Shown here: positions 54,865 through 64,000 of the stretch, one piece after another | How positions within the stretch are numbered: position 1 is the first letter of the stretch | How the letters are laid out: each line of letters begins with the position of its first letter | Source: Pristionchus mayeri | Taxonomy: Eukaryota > Nematoda > Chromadorea > Rhabditida > Neodiplogasteridae | Direction of reading: 5' to 3' | DNA length: 64,000 nt | NCBI GenBank assembly: GCA_036245805.1 | Contig: BTRK01000005.1 | Coordinates: forward strand, 17,584,984 to 17,648,983 | Notes under the pieces: model-generated | The model's database searches: none | The model's input: only the letters and a program-made list of their open reading frames with translations | Told to the model about the DNA's origin: nothing | Translations under genes and position numbers: made by a program

Positions 54865-55730
54865 GGCTATCGTTGCCAGTAGCTCTGGAGTGAGCGAGAT
54901 GCAGCACACAATACGAGTACTTTACATCAAATCAGTTCATGAAATCGGAATTCGTTTGTCGTATCAGCTGGGATTGTACGGTTATAAGTCAATCGCTATA
55001 TCTGAACATTTGAGCATTTGTTCTTCGTGATATCAGTATATTTGTTTCTGAATGGAATGAATATCGACTGAAGAGAGTGATCGACTGAAGAGAGTGGGGA
55101 TAAAAACATGACAAGAATTTATCGGACACTCGTCATAGCTGGGTGATTGGTGGTATGAAGAGCAGTAGACCACAACTTGGGAATCCGTCATTGCCTTCTA
55201 TAAATATTTCTAGAGATAAATTGTGAAGAGATGGAATGGTGGCGAGGGAAGAAACGGAATACTGCTCTGAGAAGGCACAACCATCAATAAGTGTATTATC
55301 TGAAGAGAACAATGGATGATTTTCAATCATCTATAGTAATAAACCACAAAGAAATTGCATAATCGATTTTTATGAAACGTGGCATTCGCGGTTTTCCCTC
55401 TCATTCATTCCTCTATCCCCCCTTCGAACTGGTGAGTGAGGATGTATTGATTTATAAAGTATTTTTTCGAAGCGATTTCAGGTTTTACTAAATCGAGCTT
55501 AAAATCCTGATGAATAGGCGCTATGAGTAAATAATGCAAATTCGACAACAGTTCAAGAACATTTTACACATATTGTATCAATCCCGAGAACAGCGACCGC
55601 CCGATCTATCGTACGTCATTAAAATATGCATATGATTACAATTAGAGTGCGGAAAGGAAGAGTGAAAGGAAGACTCTGCCGCTCGCGCGCGGCGAGAAAT
55701 GGAAATGAGGGAAGAGGAGGGACAATGGGG
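54865..55730. other. Intergenic, no gene recognised
   Basis: AT-rich sequence without family motifs or splice-consistent frames. Confidence 0.5.
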
Positions 55731-55862
55731 CGAACTCTTGCGCAAGAGAGGGGCTCTTGCGCAAGAGTTGGCTCGGTGAAACTCCGTTTTTGACACTTTC
55801 AGATTTTTAACGTAATTAGTGATCCATTTGCATACCCATCTCATATTAGTCTACCTGCTCCG
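55731..55862. repeat. Left terminal inverted repeat with doubled 14-mer palindrome
   Basis: Contains CTCTTGCGCAAGAG twice (55735-55748 and 55754-55767), each a perfect self-palindrome, then GGTGAAACTCCGTTTTTG and GTCTACCTGCTCCG. The whole segment recurs in reverse complement at 59861-59992. Confidence 0.85.
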
Positions 55863-56550
55863 ATTTGGGTAACGGAGGAGTGGAATGGACCGGGTTTTAT
55901 TTATTTTTATCCCCAATTGTTCTATTCTTTCCGACCTTTGCTCTCGCCATCATGCAATAACAATGCTTGCGTGGAGTATGTTCTCTACGCCACGTCATTC
56001 TTGAAACCTTTTGGGGCGTCCTCATCATGCAGTACAAAGCGTGGCGTTTTGAAACCCTACGCTTTCGAACATTACTATATTCATTTTGGAGCAGTATTTT
56101 TACCCACTCGGAGCTAACCCCCGGTTACGCTTAGGAAAGTGAACGGGTTCAGTCGGGTACCATTTTTGGAACCCTTCGGGTTTCAATCAGAAACTTTCTA
56201 GGGTTCCGCCAATTTTTTTTTGAACTTCATGGGTCTCAAGACGGTACCGAAATAGTACATGACCGATCAATGGTGGTTTCCCAAAACGTTGCTGGAATGA
56301 TCCCTAATGATCCCAGGTTCCGATATGACAACGGACCGAATTGTGGTAGCTTTCAAAACACATGAGTGCACCCAAGATTGTCCCATAGGTGATTGAACTC
56401 CTGATGTTTCCAAAATGAGGGTTCCTATACGTCCATTTATGAGAGCTCCTAAATACGAGTTAAAACTCGGTCCATCACCGATGCCTCCGAGCAAGCACAG
56501 CTATTGCATAAAACGCAAGGATGTGTAAACCAGGGGTATCCCCAATCCCG
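55863..56550. other. Interior of TIR pair before the LTR element
   Basis: Sequence of unknown origin between the left TIR and the 5' LTR; no transposase recognised. Confidence 0.4.
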
Positions 56551-57278
56551 ATTTTATCGTTATCTGTGAATTATATATTTAATATCATAATAATGCAAGT
56601 TTCGTAATCAAGAGAATTATATCGAATTTAATGTTCCGAATGAATTTGTTCTTCCGCCTATGGAAGTTACGACATTTAGTCCCCGATAGTCGTTCATAAT
56701 ATTGTCGGACTCGATTATTTTTGCCACGTATTGCGAAACGGGCATTGCCCGTTGTCTTGTTCGTTCTGTTCGTTTTTATCCCGTTTGTTTATTGTTTGTT
56801 TGCTTCTAAAATATATAAAGTTTCGCTTTTCACTCTGCTTCGCCATTCGAGTATCAATTAGGGCTGGGAATCGGTTAACTCGGGATAGTTTTCCGCATTT
56901 CGTGTCCGGCGTCTCTTCTTGAAGATTCTCTCTTTCTCTCTCTATATTTTCCTTCACTCATTTCTTGTTCTTGCACTCTCTCTTTCAACTTGGTCTTTTA
57001 CTTTATTGTCGTCTGTCTGTAGGTTCCTTCTGGAAACGTAACTGTGTGTCTCACTCCTTGTTTTTCCTGACTACTTGCGAGTCAGGTGCGTATAGGAGTG
57101 AGCACATCAGTTTTAGGTTCCGTGTGGAACTGAGCGTATCGTAACTGTGTGTCTCGAGTGAGCACATCAGTTGTAGGTTCCGTGTGGAACTGAGCGTTGT
57201 AGCGGTGTGCCTCATCCTTGTTTTTCCTGGCTACTTGTGAGTCGGGTGCGTATAGGAGAGAGAGAGCACAATCGTTCA
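56551..57278 (+). repeat. 5' LTR of retrotransposon
   Basis: Matches 59094-59771. It contains a TATATAAAG promoter box (about 56812-56820), pyrimidine-rich tract, and ends CAATCGTTCA. Compared with the 3' LTR it has a tandem duplication of about 60 bp (two GAGTGAGCACATCAGTT... GTTCCGTGTGGAACTGAGCG units at about 57090-57195) and lacks 12 bases near its start. Confidence 0.9.
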
Positions 57279-57424
57279 TGGGGGCTGAGCCAATTGGATC
57301 TAAGAGACCGTTTTAAAGACCGTGTTATTGATCGAGAGTGTTGTGTGCTAACTGAGTCTTGTTCAGTTGGGAGGATGTCTGCGAACGACAAGAGAACGAC
57401 AAGGCCGCCGTGGACCCGAAAGAG

Positions 57425-58690
57425 ATGAGAGGAGAAGACGACCTTCTTGCGGGAGGATATGATGAAGAAGAGAAGATGGAGATCACTGGTACGTCTGTGG
57501 GTAATCAGCTGGGATTGCGTGATAAGAAAACAGTGGATGTGGATAATTCGAATGCGAGTCAACCGCTCAATGATGATGCGAGTGTAGAGAATAAGGGTGG
57601 TGCGAGCATGCATAATAATGTTACGCCTAATCCGCCTATTGTAGCTCAGCAAGAGGAGCAACTACTGCGAGAGGACGACCCTCGTCAGACAAGTGGACAC
57701 GAGCGCAAACAGATGTTGGCCGCTCTGGCTTCTGCTTCCATCATCGAGGGAGCGAAAACGGTTGGTCCAACTACTCGTTCACAAACAAATGCGCTGGGAA
57801 AAAGTACGAAACCACGTGATATGGTGCATCGAGTAGGGATGAATTTGGAGGAGTTGAGAAGTAGACTGCTGAAAAGAGAAATCGATAAGGGAGGCTCTGG
57901 AAATGCCGTCGAGGAATTTGAGAAGATGTTCGATAATGGAAAGGGTGTGATTGATAAGGATCTGAATCAGTTGGACAAACACTTGCTTAGGCAGGGTATG
58001 AGTGACAAGTCGAGAGCCAATTTGGAGATTGAGATGGAAGAGGCTAGAGGAAAATTAGCAGCCATGGAGGATAGAATTAGAAAGTCGGTGGAGGGTACTG
58101 GTTGTGAAACATTGGAAGAGATGTGTGCCCGTTATGACCACATGACTGAAATAATGGATAGCGAGGATAGAGAAGTTAAGGAAGTGGAAGAAGTGATAGA
58201 AAATGAGGATGACGAAGTGGATATGGAGGAGAACTTGTTCAGAATAGTTCAGAGGGAGATAGCTCGAGTAGAAGGAGTAGAGGACGTAGTAGATATGGCC
58301 GATGAAATAATTCGACTGCGAAAGGAATTGAATGAGACTGTTCAGAAATCAGATCAGTCCATCGAGGAGCTGAAGTCGTCCAATGAACAACTTCTCGCCC
58401 GAATGGATCATCTCATCGGCCAGTTGGAGAGATGCGAGGAGGAGAGAGAGCAGGCGATGCGCAATGCGGCCTGTCTGCCGAAGCTAGCCATCGACAAGGG
58501 CATAAGTGAGTCATTCGATCAGAGTAATGAGAGTTCTCATCTTAATCAAGTAATTGTTCCTCCTAACCAAGTGTTACAGGAGCCCAGCGAGTCTGCAGCC
58601 GCAGCCTTTCGTAGCGTCATCAGCGAGGCCATGCCCGGAAGTGCTCAGCGGATGGAGTCAGCAGCAAGGGATTCAATCAGGTCACATTGA
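57425..58690 (+). CDS. Gag-like coiled-coil protein of LTR element (421 aa)
   Basis: The first ATG in the long frame is at 57425; open sequence continues upstream to 57359 without ATG. The protein is highly charged, with predicted coiled coils (EDREVKEVEEVIENEDDEVD region and IRLRKELNETVQKSDQSIEE at residues about 300-340), and no zinc knuckle. It resembles the N-terminal part of Gag in nematode LTR elements. The frame ends at TGA 58688-58690. Confidence 0.7.
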   Translation: MRGEDDLLAGGYDEEEKMEITGTSVGNQLGLRDKKTVDVDNSNASQPLNDDASVENKGGASMHNNVTPNPPIVAQQEEQLLREDDPRQTSGHERKQMLAALASASIIEGAKTVGPTTRSQTNALGKSTKPRDMVHRVGMNLEELRSRLLKREIDKGGSGNAVEEFEKMFDNGKGVIDKDLNQLDKHLLRQGMSDKSRANLEIEMEEARGKLAAMEDRIRKSVEGTGCETLEEMCARYDHMTEIMDSEDREVKEVEEVIENEDDEVDMEENLFRIVQREIARVEGVEDVVDMADEIIRLRKELNETVQKSDQSIEELKSSNEQLLARMDHLIGQLERCEEEREQAMRNAACLPKLAIDKGISESFDQSNESSHLNQVIVPPNQVLQEPSESAAAAFRSVISEAMPGSAQRMESAARDSIRSH

Positions 58691-59093
58691 GAGACGAATT
58701 GAAACGAGTGGAGAAGGAAACTTGATGAGTCATAATAACATGACGGGTGATTACGCGATAAGTCCTAGCCCGCAGGTGCATGGCAGTGGGGTTATGAATG
58801 CGTCGCAGGGCCCCATGCATGTGAGATTCCCAAGCGCTACTGGAGAGATGTTTTCTAATGTGTCGCCAGTGTACATCGATGGATATGGGAATGGAAGAAG
58901 TAAGAGTGTGATGCCTATCAGAAGCGCTTCTGAATTTCCTCAGCTGGCTAAATGGAATGGTGCTAAGGATAAGTGGAGTGTGTTCAGAAGTGGTTTCCTT
59001 TTGCGTTATGGGCAGTGGAATGAGCAGGAAAAGAAGATGTTGTTGTTGGAGTTTCTAGAAGGGAGAGCTAGTCAGGAGTACAGATCACTCCCA
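58600..59093 (+). CDS. Gag capsid-like fragment, other frame, truncated by LTR
   Basis: In another frame the Gag continues: FPQLAKWNGAKDKWSVFRSG, then FLLRYGQWNEQEKKMLLLEF and LEGRASQEYRSLP, typical of the capsid N-terminal domain of LTR retrotransposons. It runs directly into the 3' LTR, so the rest of the capsid and all of pol are deleted. A frame change around 58600-58690 separates it from the first frame and could be a programmed shift or an indel. Confidence 0.65.
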
Positions 59094-59771
59094 ATTTTAT
59101 CGTTATCGAATACCCCATCTGTGAATTATATATTTAATATCATAATAATGCAAGTTTCGTAATCAAGAGAATTATATCGAATTTAATGTTCCGAATGAAT
59201 TTGTTCTTCCGCCTATGGAAGTTACGACATTTAGTCCCCGATAGTCGTTCATAATATTGTCGGACTCGATTATTTTTGCCACGTATTGCGAAACGGGCTT
59301 TGCCCGTTGTCTTGTTCGTTCTGTTCGTTTTTATCCCGTTTGTTTATTGTTTGTTTGCTTCTAAAATATATAAAGTTTCGCTTTTCACTCTGCTTCGCCA
59401 TTCGAGTATCAATTAGGGCTGGGAATCGGTTAACTCGGGATAGTTTTCCGCATTTCGTGTCCGGCGTCTCTTCTTGAAGATTCTCTCTTTCTCTCTCTAT
59501 ATTTTCCTTCACTCATTTCTTGTTCTTGCACTCTCTCTTTCAACTTGGTCTTTTACTTTATTGTCGTCTGTCTGTAGGTTCCTTCTGGAAACGTAACTGT
59601 GTGTCTCACTCCTTGTTTTTCCTGACTACTTGCGAGTCAGGTGCGTATAGGAGTGAGCACATCAGTTGTAGGCTCCGTGTGGAACTGAGCGTTGTAGCGG
59701 TGTGCCTCATCCTTGTTTTTCCTGGCTACTTGTGAGTCGGGTGCGTATAGGAGAGAGAGCACAATCGTTCA
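59094..59771 (+). repeat. 3' LTR of retrotransposon
   Basis: Single copy of the 60 bp unit that is doubled in the 5' LTR, otherwise nearly the same; ends CAATCGTTCA at 59771. Confidence 0.9.
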
Positions 59772-59860
59772 GATGACGGAATACAAAAGGTAGGATGAAG
59801 AGAAAAAATCGGGCATAAGACGATTAAACACCATCCATTCCCCTCCTCAGCTATGTAAAG

Positions 59861-59992
59861 CGGAGCAGGTAGACTAATGTATGGGTATGCAAATGGATCA
59901 TTAATTACATTTAAAAGAACGAGCGAAAAGCTTCAAAAACGGAGTTTCACCGAGCGAACTCTTGCGCAAGAGTCCCCGCTCTTGCGCAAGAA
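59861..59992. repeat. Right terminal inverted repeat with doubled 14-mer palindrome
   Basis: Reverse complement of 55731-55862: CGGAGCAGGTAGAC, GGAGTTTCACCGAGCG and two CTCTTGCGCAAGAG-type palindromes (59959-59972; 59979-59992 with one change). Confidence 0.85.
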
Positions 59993-60017
59993 TTTCCCGA
60001 TTTGCATTTCTCTCCCT

Positions 60018-61071
60018 GTTTTACTTCATTACTACCGTCTTGGCCGATCCGTGAAGGAGGCCCACTCTGCCCTGGCCCAGTCGGAAGGAGCTGACGCCCC
60101 CTCCATACCCTTCTGCTATAAGTGGTTCTCCCGCTTCAAGAAAGGGGAGTTTGGTCTCGATGATCAACCCCGCTCTGGACGCCCTCCCTCCCTCGATCAG
60201 CCTCTCGTTCTCCGCACACTGAAGCGCAAGCCCATGGCCAGTGTGCGTGAGTTGAAGAAGGATACTGGTACTCCCAGATCAACGGTGTCCGATATCCTCC
60301 ATCGATCTGGGAAGAAGCCGAAACTCCCACAAGTAATTCCCCATGACCTCTCCCCCGAACAGCTGAAAAATCGTGTTCAAGTCTGTCGGGAATTACTCCA
60401 TCGTAGGTCCAATCTTCGATGGGTCAATTCCATCATCGCTACAGATGAGAAGTGGATCACGTACGATAACCCTGTGAGGAGACTGCAATGGGTGGATGCA
60501 GATGAGAAGCCCACGCCCGTCCCGAAGAAGGAAGAGCACGGAAAGAAGGAACTCATATGCTTCTTCTTCTCAGTACTCGGTCCCATCTACTGGGAGATCC
60601 TCGCCCCTGGCACCAGCATCAATGCCGACCTCTTCTCTGAACAACTGGAAGATGTCGCGATCAGAGTCCCTCCCAGACTCCTGAACCAGGGCAAAATTCT
60701 TCTTCTGATGGACAATGCTCGCCCACATCGAGCGAAGATGACCCAGAAGAAAATGGACGAGCTGAAGATCGAGAGGATTCCCCATCCACCGTATTCCCCG
60801 GATCTCTCCCCATGCGACTACCACTGCTTCCGCTCTCTCTCTGACTTCTGCAAAGGAAAGAAGTTCAAGAATCGAGATGAAGTTGTGAGGGCTTTCGTGA
60901 ACTGGGCGGTCTCGAAGAAACCCGCATTCTGGAAGAGAGGAATCGAGACCCTGCCCAATCGCTGGAGGGAGGTAGTGAGAAAGAAGGGGGCATACATTGG
61001 TCACTGAGAATTGTAAAGCATTGAATAAAAAATAGAAACAAAAAATTATACGAACTTTCCGGACACCCCAA
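60018..61071 (+). mobile_element. Mariner transposon, 5'-truncated, transposase otherwise open
   Basis: Homology to the 12149-12722 element starts at 60018 and continues to the right terminus CCGGACACCCCAA, followed by TA. The left terminal repeat and the first about ten codons are missing. The transposase frame is open to TGA 61005-61007: helix-turn-helix part with FSRFKKGEFGLDDQPRSGRP, then ATDEKWITYDN, LLMDNARPHRAKM and YSPDLSPCDYH. There are 34 residues between the second and third aspartates, so it is a DD34D mariner with an intact triad. An upstream in-frame ATG at 59877 lies in unrelated sequence. Confidence 0.9.
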
Positions 61072-61079
61072 TAACTTTC

Positions 61080-62280
61080 TCTGTGGTTTAAAAACAGATA
61101 CCATATCATACGTGCCTTTTCCATATTGAAACTATGAAAAGGCAAGGTACTGGCAACACTCCATCACTTCTCACATTCTCCCTTCCTTCACTTGATCGCT
61201 CCTCCTCCTCTCCCTCTTCCTCCTCCTTCTCTTTCTCCTCTCCTCGATCGTTCTTCTCTCCTCCCTCAGCTGCATCTATCTAATCGGAAACGAAAAGTTC
61301 TCTTCTCTAAGGTAGTCCCTTCCTTATGATGTGCAGAATCCATCCTATTTCTCGCTTTCTCTAAATATGAAAAATGGAAAGATGAAATGCTACGGTATCT
61401 GCCCGTATGCCTTTCACTTTGGAAAATGCGATCTAACTTTTTGTGCACCATATAATCATCGTGTAATATTTTTTTTGCAATTTTTCGCGAGTTTTCACAT
61501 CGCGTACCTGATCGTTAAGAATTGACCACTTTCGCCATCCCCCGGAATGGATTCCCGGAATGAGAAAGACAATACCAGTCTTCCATTAAGTTTTTTTCTG
61601 TATACTCGTTGCCAGTGAACGCTGTGATCTTTTATAAATTCGTCACAACATCTGAAACTAGTTTGTCCGGCTCTTTTCATATCTCACGATGTTCATTCGT
61701 AGCTTCATTATGTCATCGATGAACGTTGCTCGCCGCTCTGCAAATCTCATCTTTCTTGTCCCTTTCTTATCCAGGGTGCTTGGACAATTCACAATTCGAT
61801 ATTTCTGATCAACCCTGCGCTTTACCTGTAGCGCCTCAACTGTTTTATAATAATCAAAACTTTTCCCTAAAGCTACAAAGAAACCATAAGATAAAAATGC
61901 ACTTGAAAAGTTAAAAGATTAAGCCTAGAAAAGAGGAGTGATTGAGAAGGATCAACAATTATAGACGAAATTTAAAAAAACTATAATCTAAAATTCCCTA
62001 CAAAAATTCACATATTAAGAAAAAAAGAAACGCGCGAAGACTTGGCAACCAAGCACTCAGAATGACGTCGTTGAGGGTTGAGAGTGACTGGAACGGAAAG
62101 CTGGCGGTAATAGAATAAAACAATTTGTAAATTATACAATACATTGGGAAATCATATCAGTAATTATAACAAGTAGATGTTGGCAAAAATCAAATTTATA
62201 TTTTGGAACTAAAGTGCAACATTGATTGATGCTCCTTTTCCGTAGACACTATAACCCCTCGTTTAATGACAATAATATAA
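61080..62280. other. Intergenic, CT-rich tract then AT-rich
   Basis: 61195-61270 is a CTCCTC/TCTCTC pyrimidine tract. The remainder gives no splice-consistent coding frame. Confidence 0.5.
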
Positions 62281-62317
62281 TTATTGCCACTCAGGGTTTC
62301 AAGAAGAGACACGGAGT

Positions 62318-62992
62318 TAAAACCAATCGATCTATAAGCAATTCCTCTTTATCGATTCAAATAACTCCAAGCCCACATTTCTGCTCACTCGTAATGACTG
62401 TGTGAAGGTTGTCAGCTATGCCAATAAGCTTCTGGAAATCAAGGAGCATGAAGATGCTGAGCAATGGACCTTGGTTCCTCAAAAAGAAACTACCCTATTA
62501 GAACTACAAGATGTATGATTTTTGCAAGTATTTGTATCGTTTAGTTGAACAATTACGGATAAAATATTTAATGAGAGCGTGAATTGAACAGATATTTTTC
62601 AGCACATAGTCAGCCTGATTATCGCAAACGTTCCTCTCCTATTCAGCTCTGCCTCTGTGATTCATACAATAATGATCACTATAAAAGCATCACTGTTAAG
62701 ATTCCGAAATCGGTGCCTCTCGGAGAAATCGTCCAGTTTATGCTCTCCAATCGTGAAACGTAATTTGGTCACTCTACTATCCTTCGATCAATTGTACTTT
62801 ATCGACATTTACAACAGTAAATAAAACTAAAGTAACAAAAAACATTTTTTAGAGAGGTTTACGGAATCGGAAAGCTGTTCTCGAAATTCTTGCCAAGAGG
62901 ACGTGCGTCAAGTCGAAGAGCTCAGAAGACCGAGCTCCGAGATCCTGCGGAATTCGGATTAGTTGAATGGTGCGGCTGCAGCATCCAAGAAG
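62318..62992 (+). CDS. Unrecognised gene, three exons seen
   Basis: Exon about 62318-62512 encodes FLFIDSNNSKPTFLLTRNDC, then VKVVSYANKLLEIKEHEDAE. Exon 62603-62759 encodes SSPIQLCLCDSYNNDHYKSI, then TVKIPKSVPLGEIVQFMLSN. Exon 62853-62992 encodes EVYGIGKLFSKFLPRGRASS and, later, DPAEFGLVEWCGC. The last two join in phase; the first junction could not be reconciled. The middle segment has a ubiquitin-like or RA-like strand-helix pattern (ITVKIPK...GEIVQFML). I cannot name the family; the start and end of the gene are not seen. Confidence 0.4.
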
Positions 62993-62999
62993 GTCGGTC

Positions 63000-64000
63000 T
63001 ATTGTAAATAAAATTAACTGGCAATAAATATTATGTTGTAGTATACATGTTGTGGTATGGAGGGCAGAAATACTTGGGATTAGGCATCAAAGAATGATGG
63101 GAGATGACGATAATGAAATGTTGTGGCTGGTAATCCATACATAATCATAGCTAGCACGGGTTTACCTCTGAATATGATCAATCTGAGCCGTTTAAAAGAA
63201 TGACGTGAAGGGAACAATGATCAATTCGTATGTATAAAGGAACTCATCTAAAGGAGGAATGGAGAGAATAGTTTATATGAAGTTAGACGTGGATTGTTGT
63301 AGTTCATCGAAAGGGATTTAGGGTAGATCACCTGAAGATCGTAAAAGGGAAGCAAATAGACAAGGGAAAGAAATATTGAGTAGTCGCTCATCTTTATGTC
63401 CTTGGACGGTTATTCTCATTGTTTTCCATGCTGATGATGGTGATGGACTATTTCGAAACAATTGGAAGAAGCAGCATTGAGATTCTGAGCAACCAACCTG
63501 AGAGAGGAGAAAATGGAAAAGTGAATGGAAAGAAAAGCCTCTCTCTCTCCCTAGACAAAGGTCTCTCTAGACAAAGGGTTTCGAAATGATGAAGAGGGAA
63601 AGGGCAAAAGATCGCCGAGATCAGAGATCAAATGGAAAATATTCAACTCTGAGCATATTAATCGATAGCCACAATAGCCACGGTGTTTTACCGCCAAAAA
63701 CGTTTGAAACATTATTGCTGAAAAACAGCCCCGTTTGCACCGCGTATGCAGGGTTGGCAAACTGCCAGGCGCTGAAATTAAAATACCGTATCTCTTACAG
63801 TTCTCTCTCTTTCTCTGTCCTCTCTTTCTCTCGCTACCCCCCTTTAGAACGCTGTGATAGCTACACATAATAACTTTAAACGACGTAAATGATACCTCAA
63901 GGACTGTGTGACCTGATGTTTCTCCCGATTCTCTGTGCTACTTTCGCTAGCAGGCAACTCTGAGTTACTGTACAAATATTGTTTTATTAATCAAGCAGAA
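63000..64000. other. No gene recognised to window end
   Basis: Mixed sequence with CT-rich stretches near 63540 and 63800. Nothing supports a coding or RNA gene. Confidence 0.5.

Larger units (their letters stand above)
56551..59771 (+). mobile_element. Internally deleted LTR retrotransposon (gag only)
   Basis: Two LTRs of about 0.7 kb flank about 1.8 kb that encodes only gag-like proteins; protease, reverse transcriptase, RNase H and integrase are all missing. The sequence just after the 5' LTR (TGGGGGCTGAGCC) is a candidate primer-binding site. It is a non-autonomous derivative. Confidence 0.85.

Noticed and set aside
57207..57661. Frames antisense to the 5' end of the LTR element
   Set aside because: They cross the LTR boundary and overlap the well-supported sense gag frame.
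63551..63870. Pair of overlapping frames of about 100 codons on opposite strands
   Set aside because: No motif, no splice-consistent neighbours, and CT-rich composition.

Overview
The window is animal nuclear DNA, most likely from a rhabditid or diplogastrid nematode. Genes are split by short introns with TTTCAG-type acceptors. ATGs often lie a few to about 55 bases after a CAG that could accept a spliced leader. Mariner, RTE-like, CACTA-like and TTAA-bounded repeats are plentiful. No prokaryotic gene layout is visible. The species assignment is inference.

Layout. 1-6 kb: an RTE retrotransposon tail, the 3' part of a Rad9-like gene (+), and a decayed carboxylesterase gene (-) with a 654 bp DNA element in one intron. 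6.9-30 kb: a tandem array of a small four-helix membrane-protein family (class A, seven exons). A1 to A6 all lie on +, and several are frame-broken or hit by transposons. 30.3-32.4 kb: an intact seven-exon gene encoding two C3HC4 RING fingers. 33-44 kb: a second, related membrane-protein class (class C, five or six exons; C1 on +, C2 to C6 on -). 45-47 kb: the start of an importin-beta-like HEAT gene. 55.7-61 kb: a mobile-element island with a TIR pair, an internally deleted LTR retrotransposon and a 5'-truncated mariner. 62.3-63 kb: an unrecognised gene.

The outstanding feature is three very large, nearly perfect inverted repeats. P1 has arms 16668-22921 and 23260-29527 (about 6.26 kb each). 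P2 has arms 32509-33253 and 33468-34212 (745 bp). P3 has arms 40328-47017 and 47516-54204 (about 6.69 kb). Together they cover about 28 kb, and each breaks at least one gene of the same membrane-protein superfamily. All three have the same topology: a 0.2-0.5 kb spacer that continues the gene of the right arm, as expected from a polymerase that jumps to the opposite strand, copies backwards, then jumps again. Arms differ by a few substitutions and small indels, so they are not pure mirror copies, but a library or assembly artefact must be excluded first.

The class A and class C proteins share an N-terminal signature, asparagine/aspartate then DPxYxxCxCGxH-V/I-T, directly followed by a phase-0 intron, then a two-helix exon starting with an (S/T)L(S/A/R)RVL-type motif. 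They are clearly one superfamily. Their function is not known to me. Several also share an upstream non-coding block.
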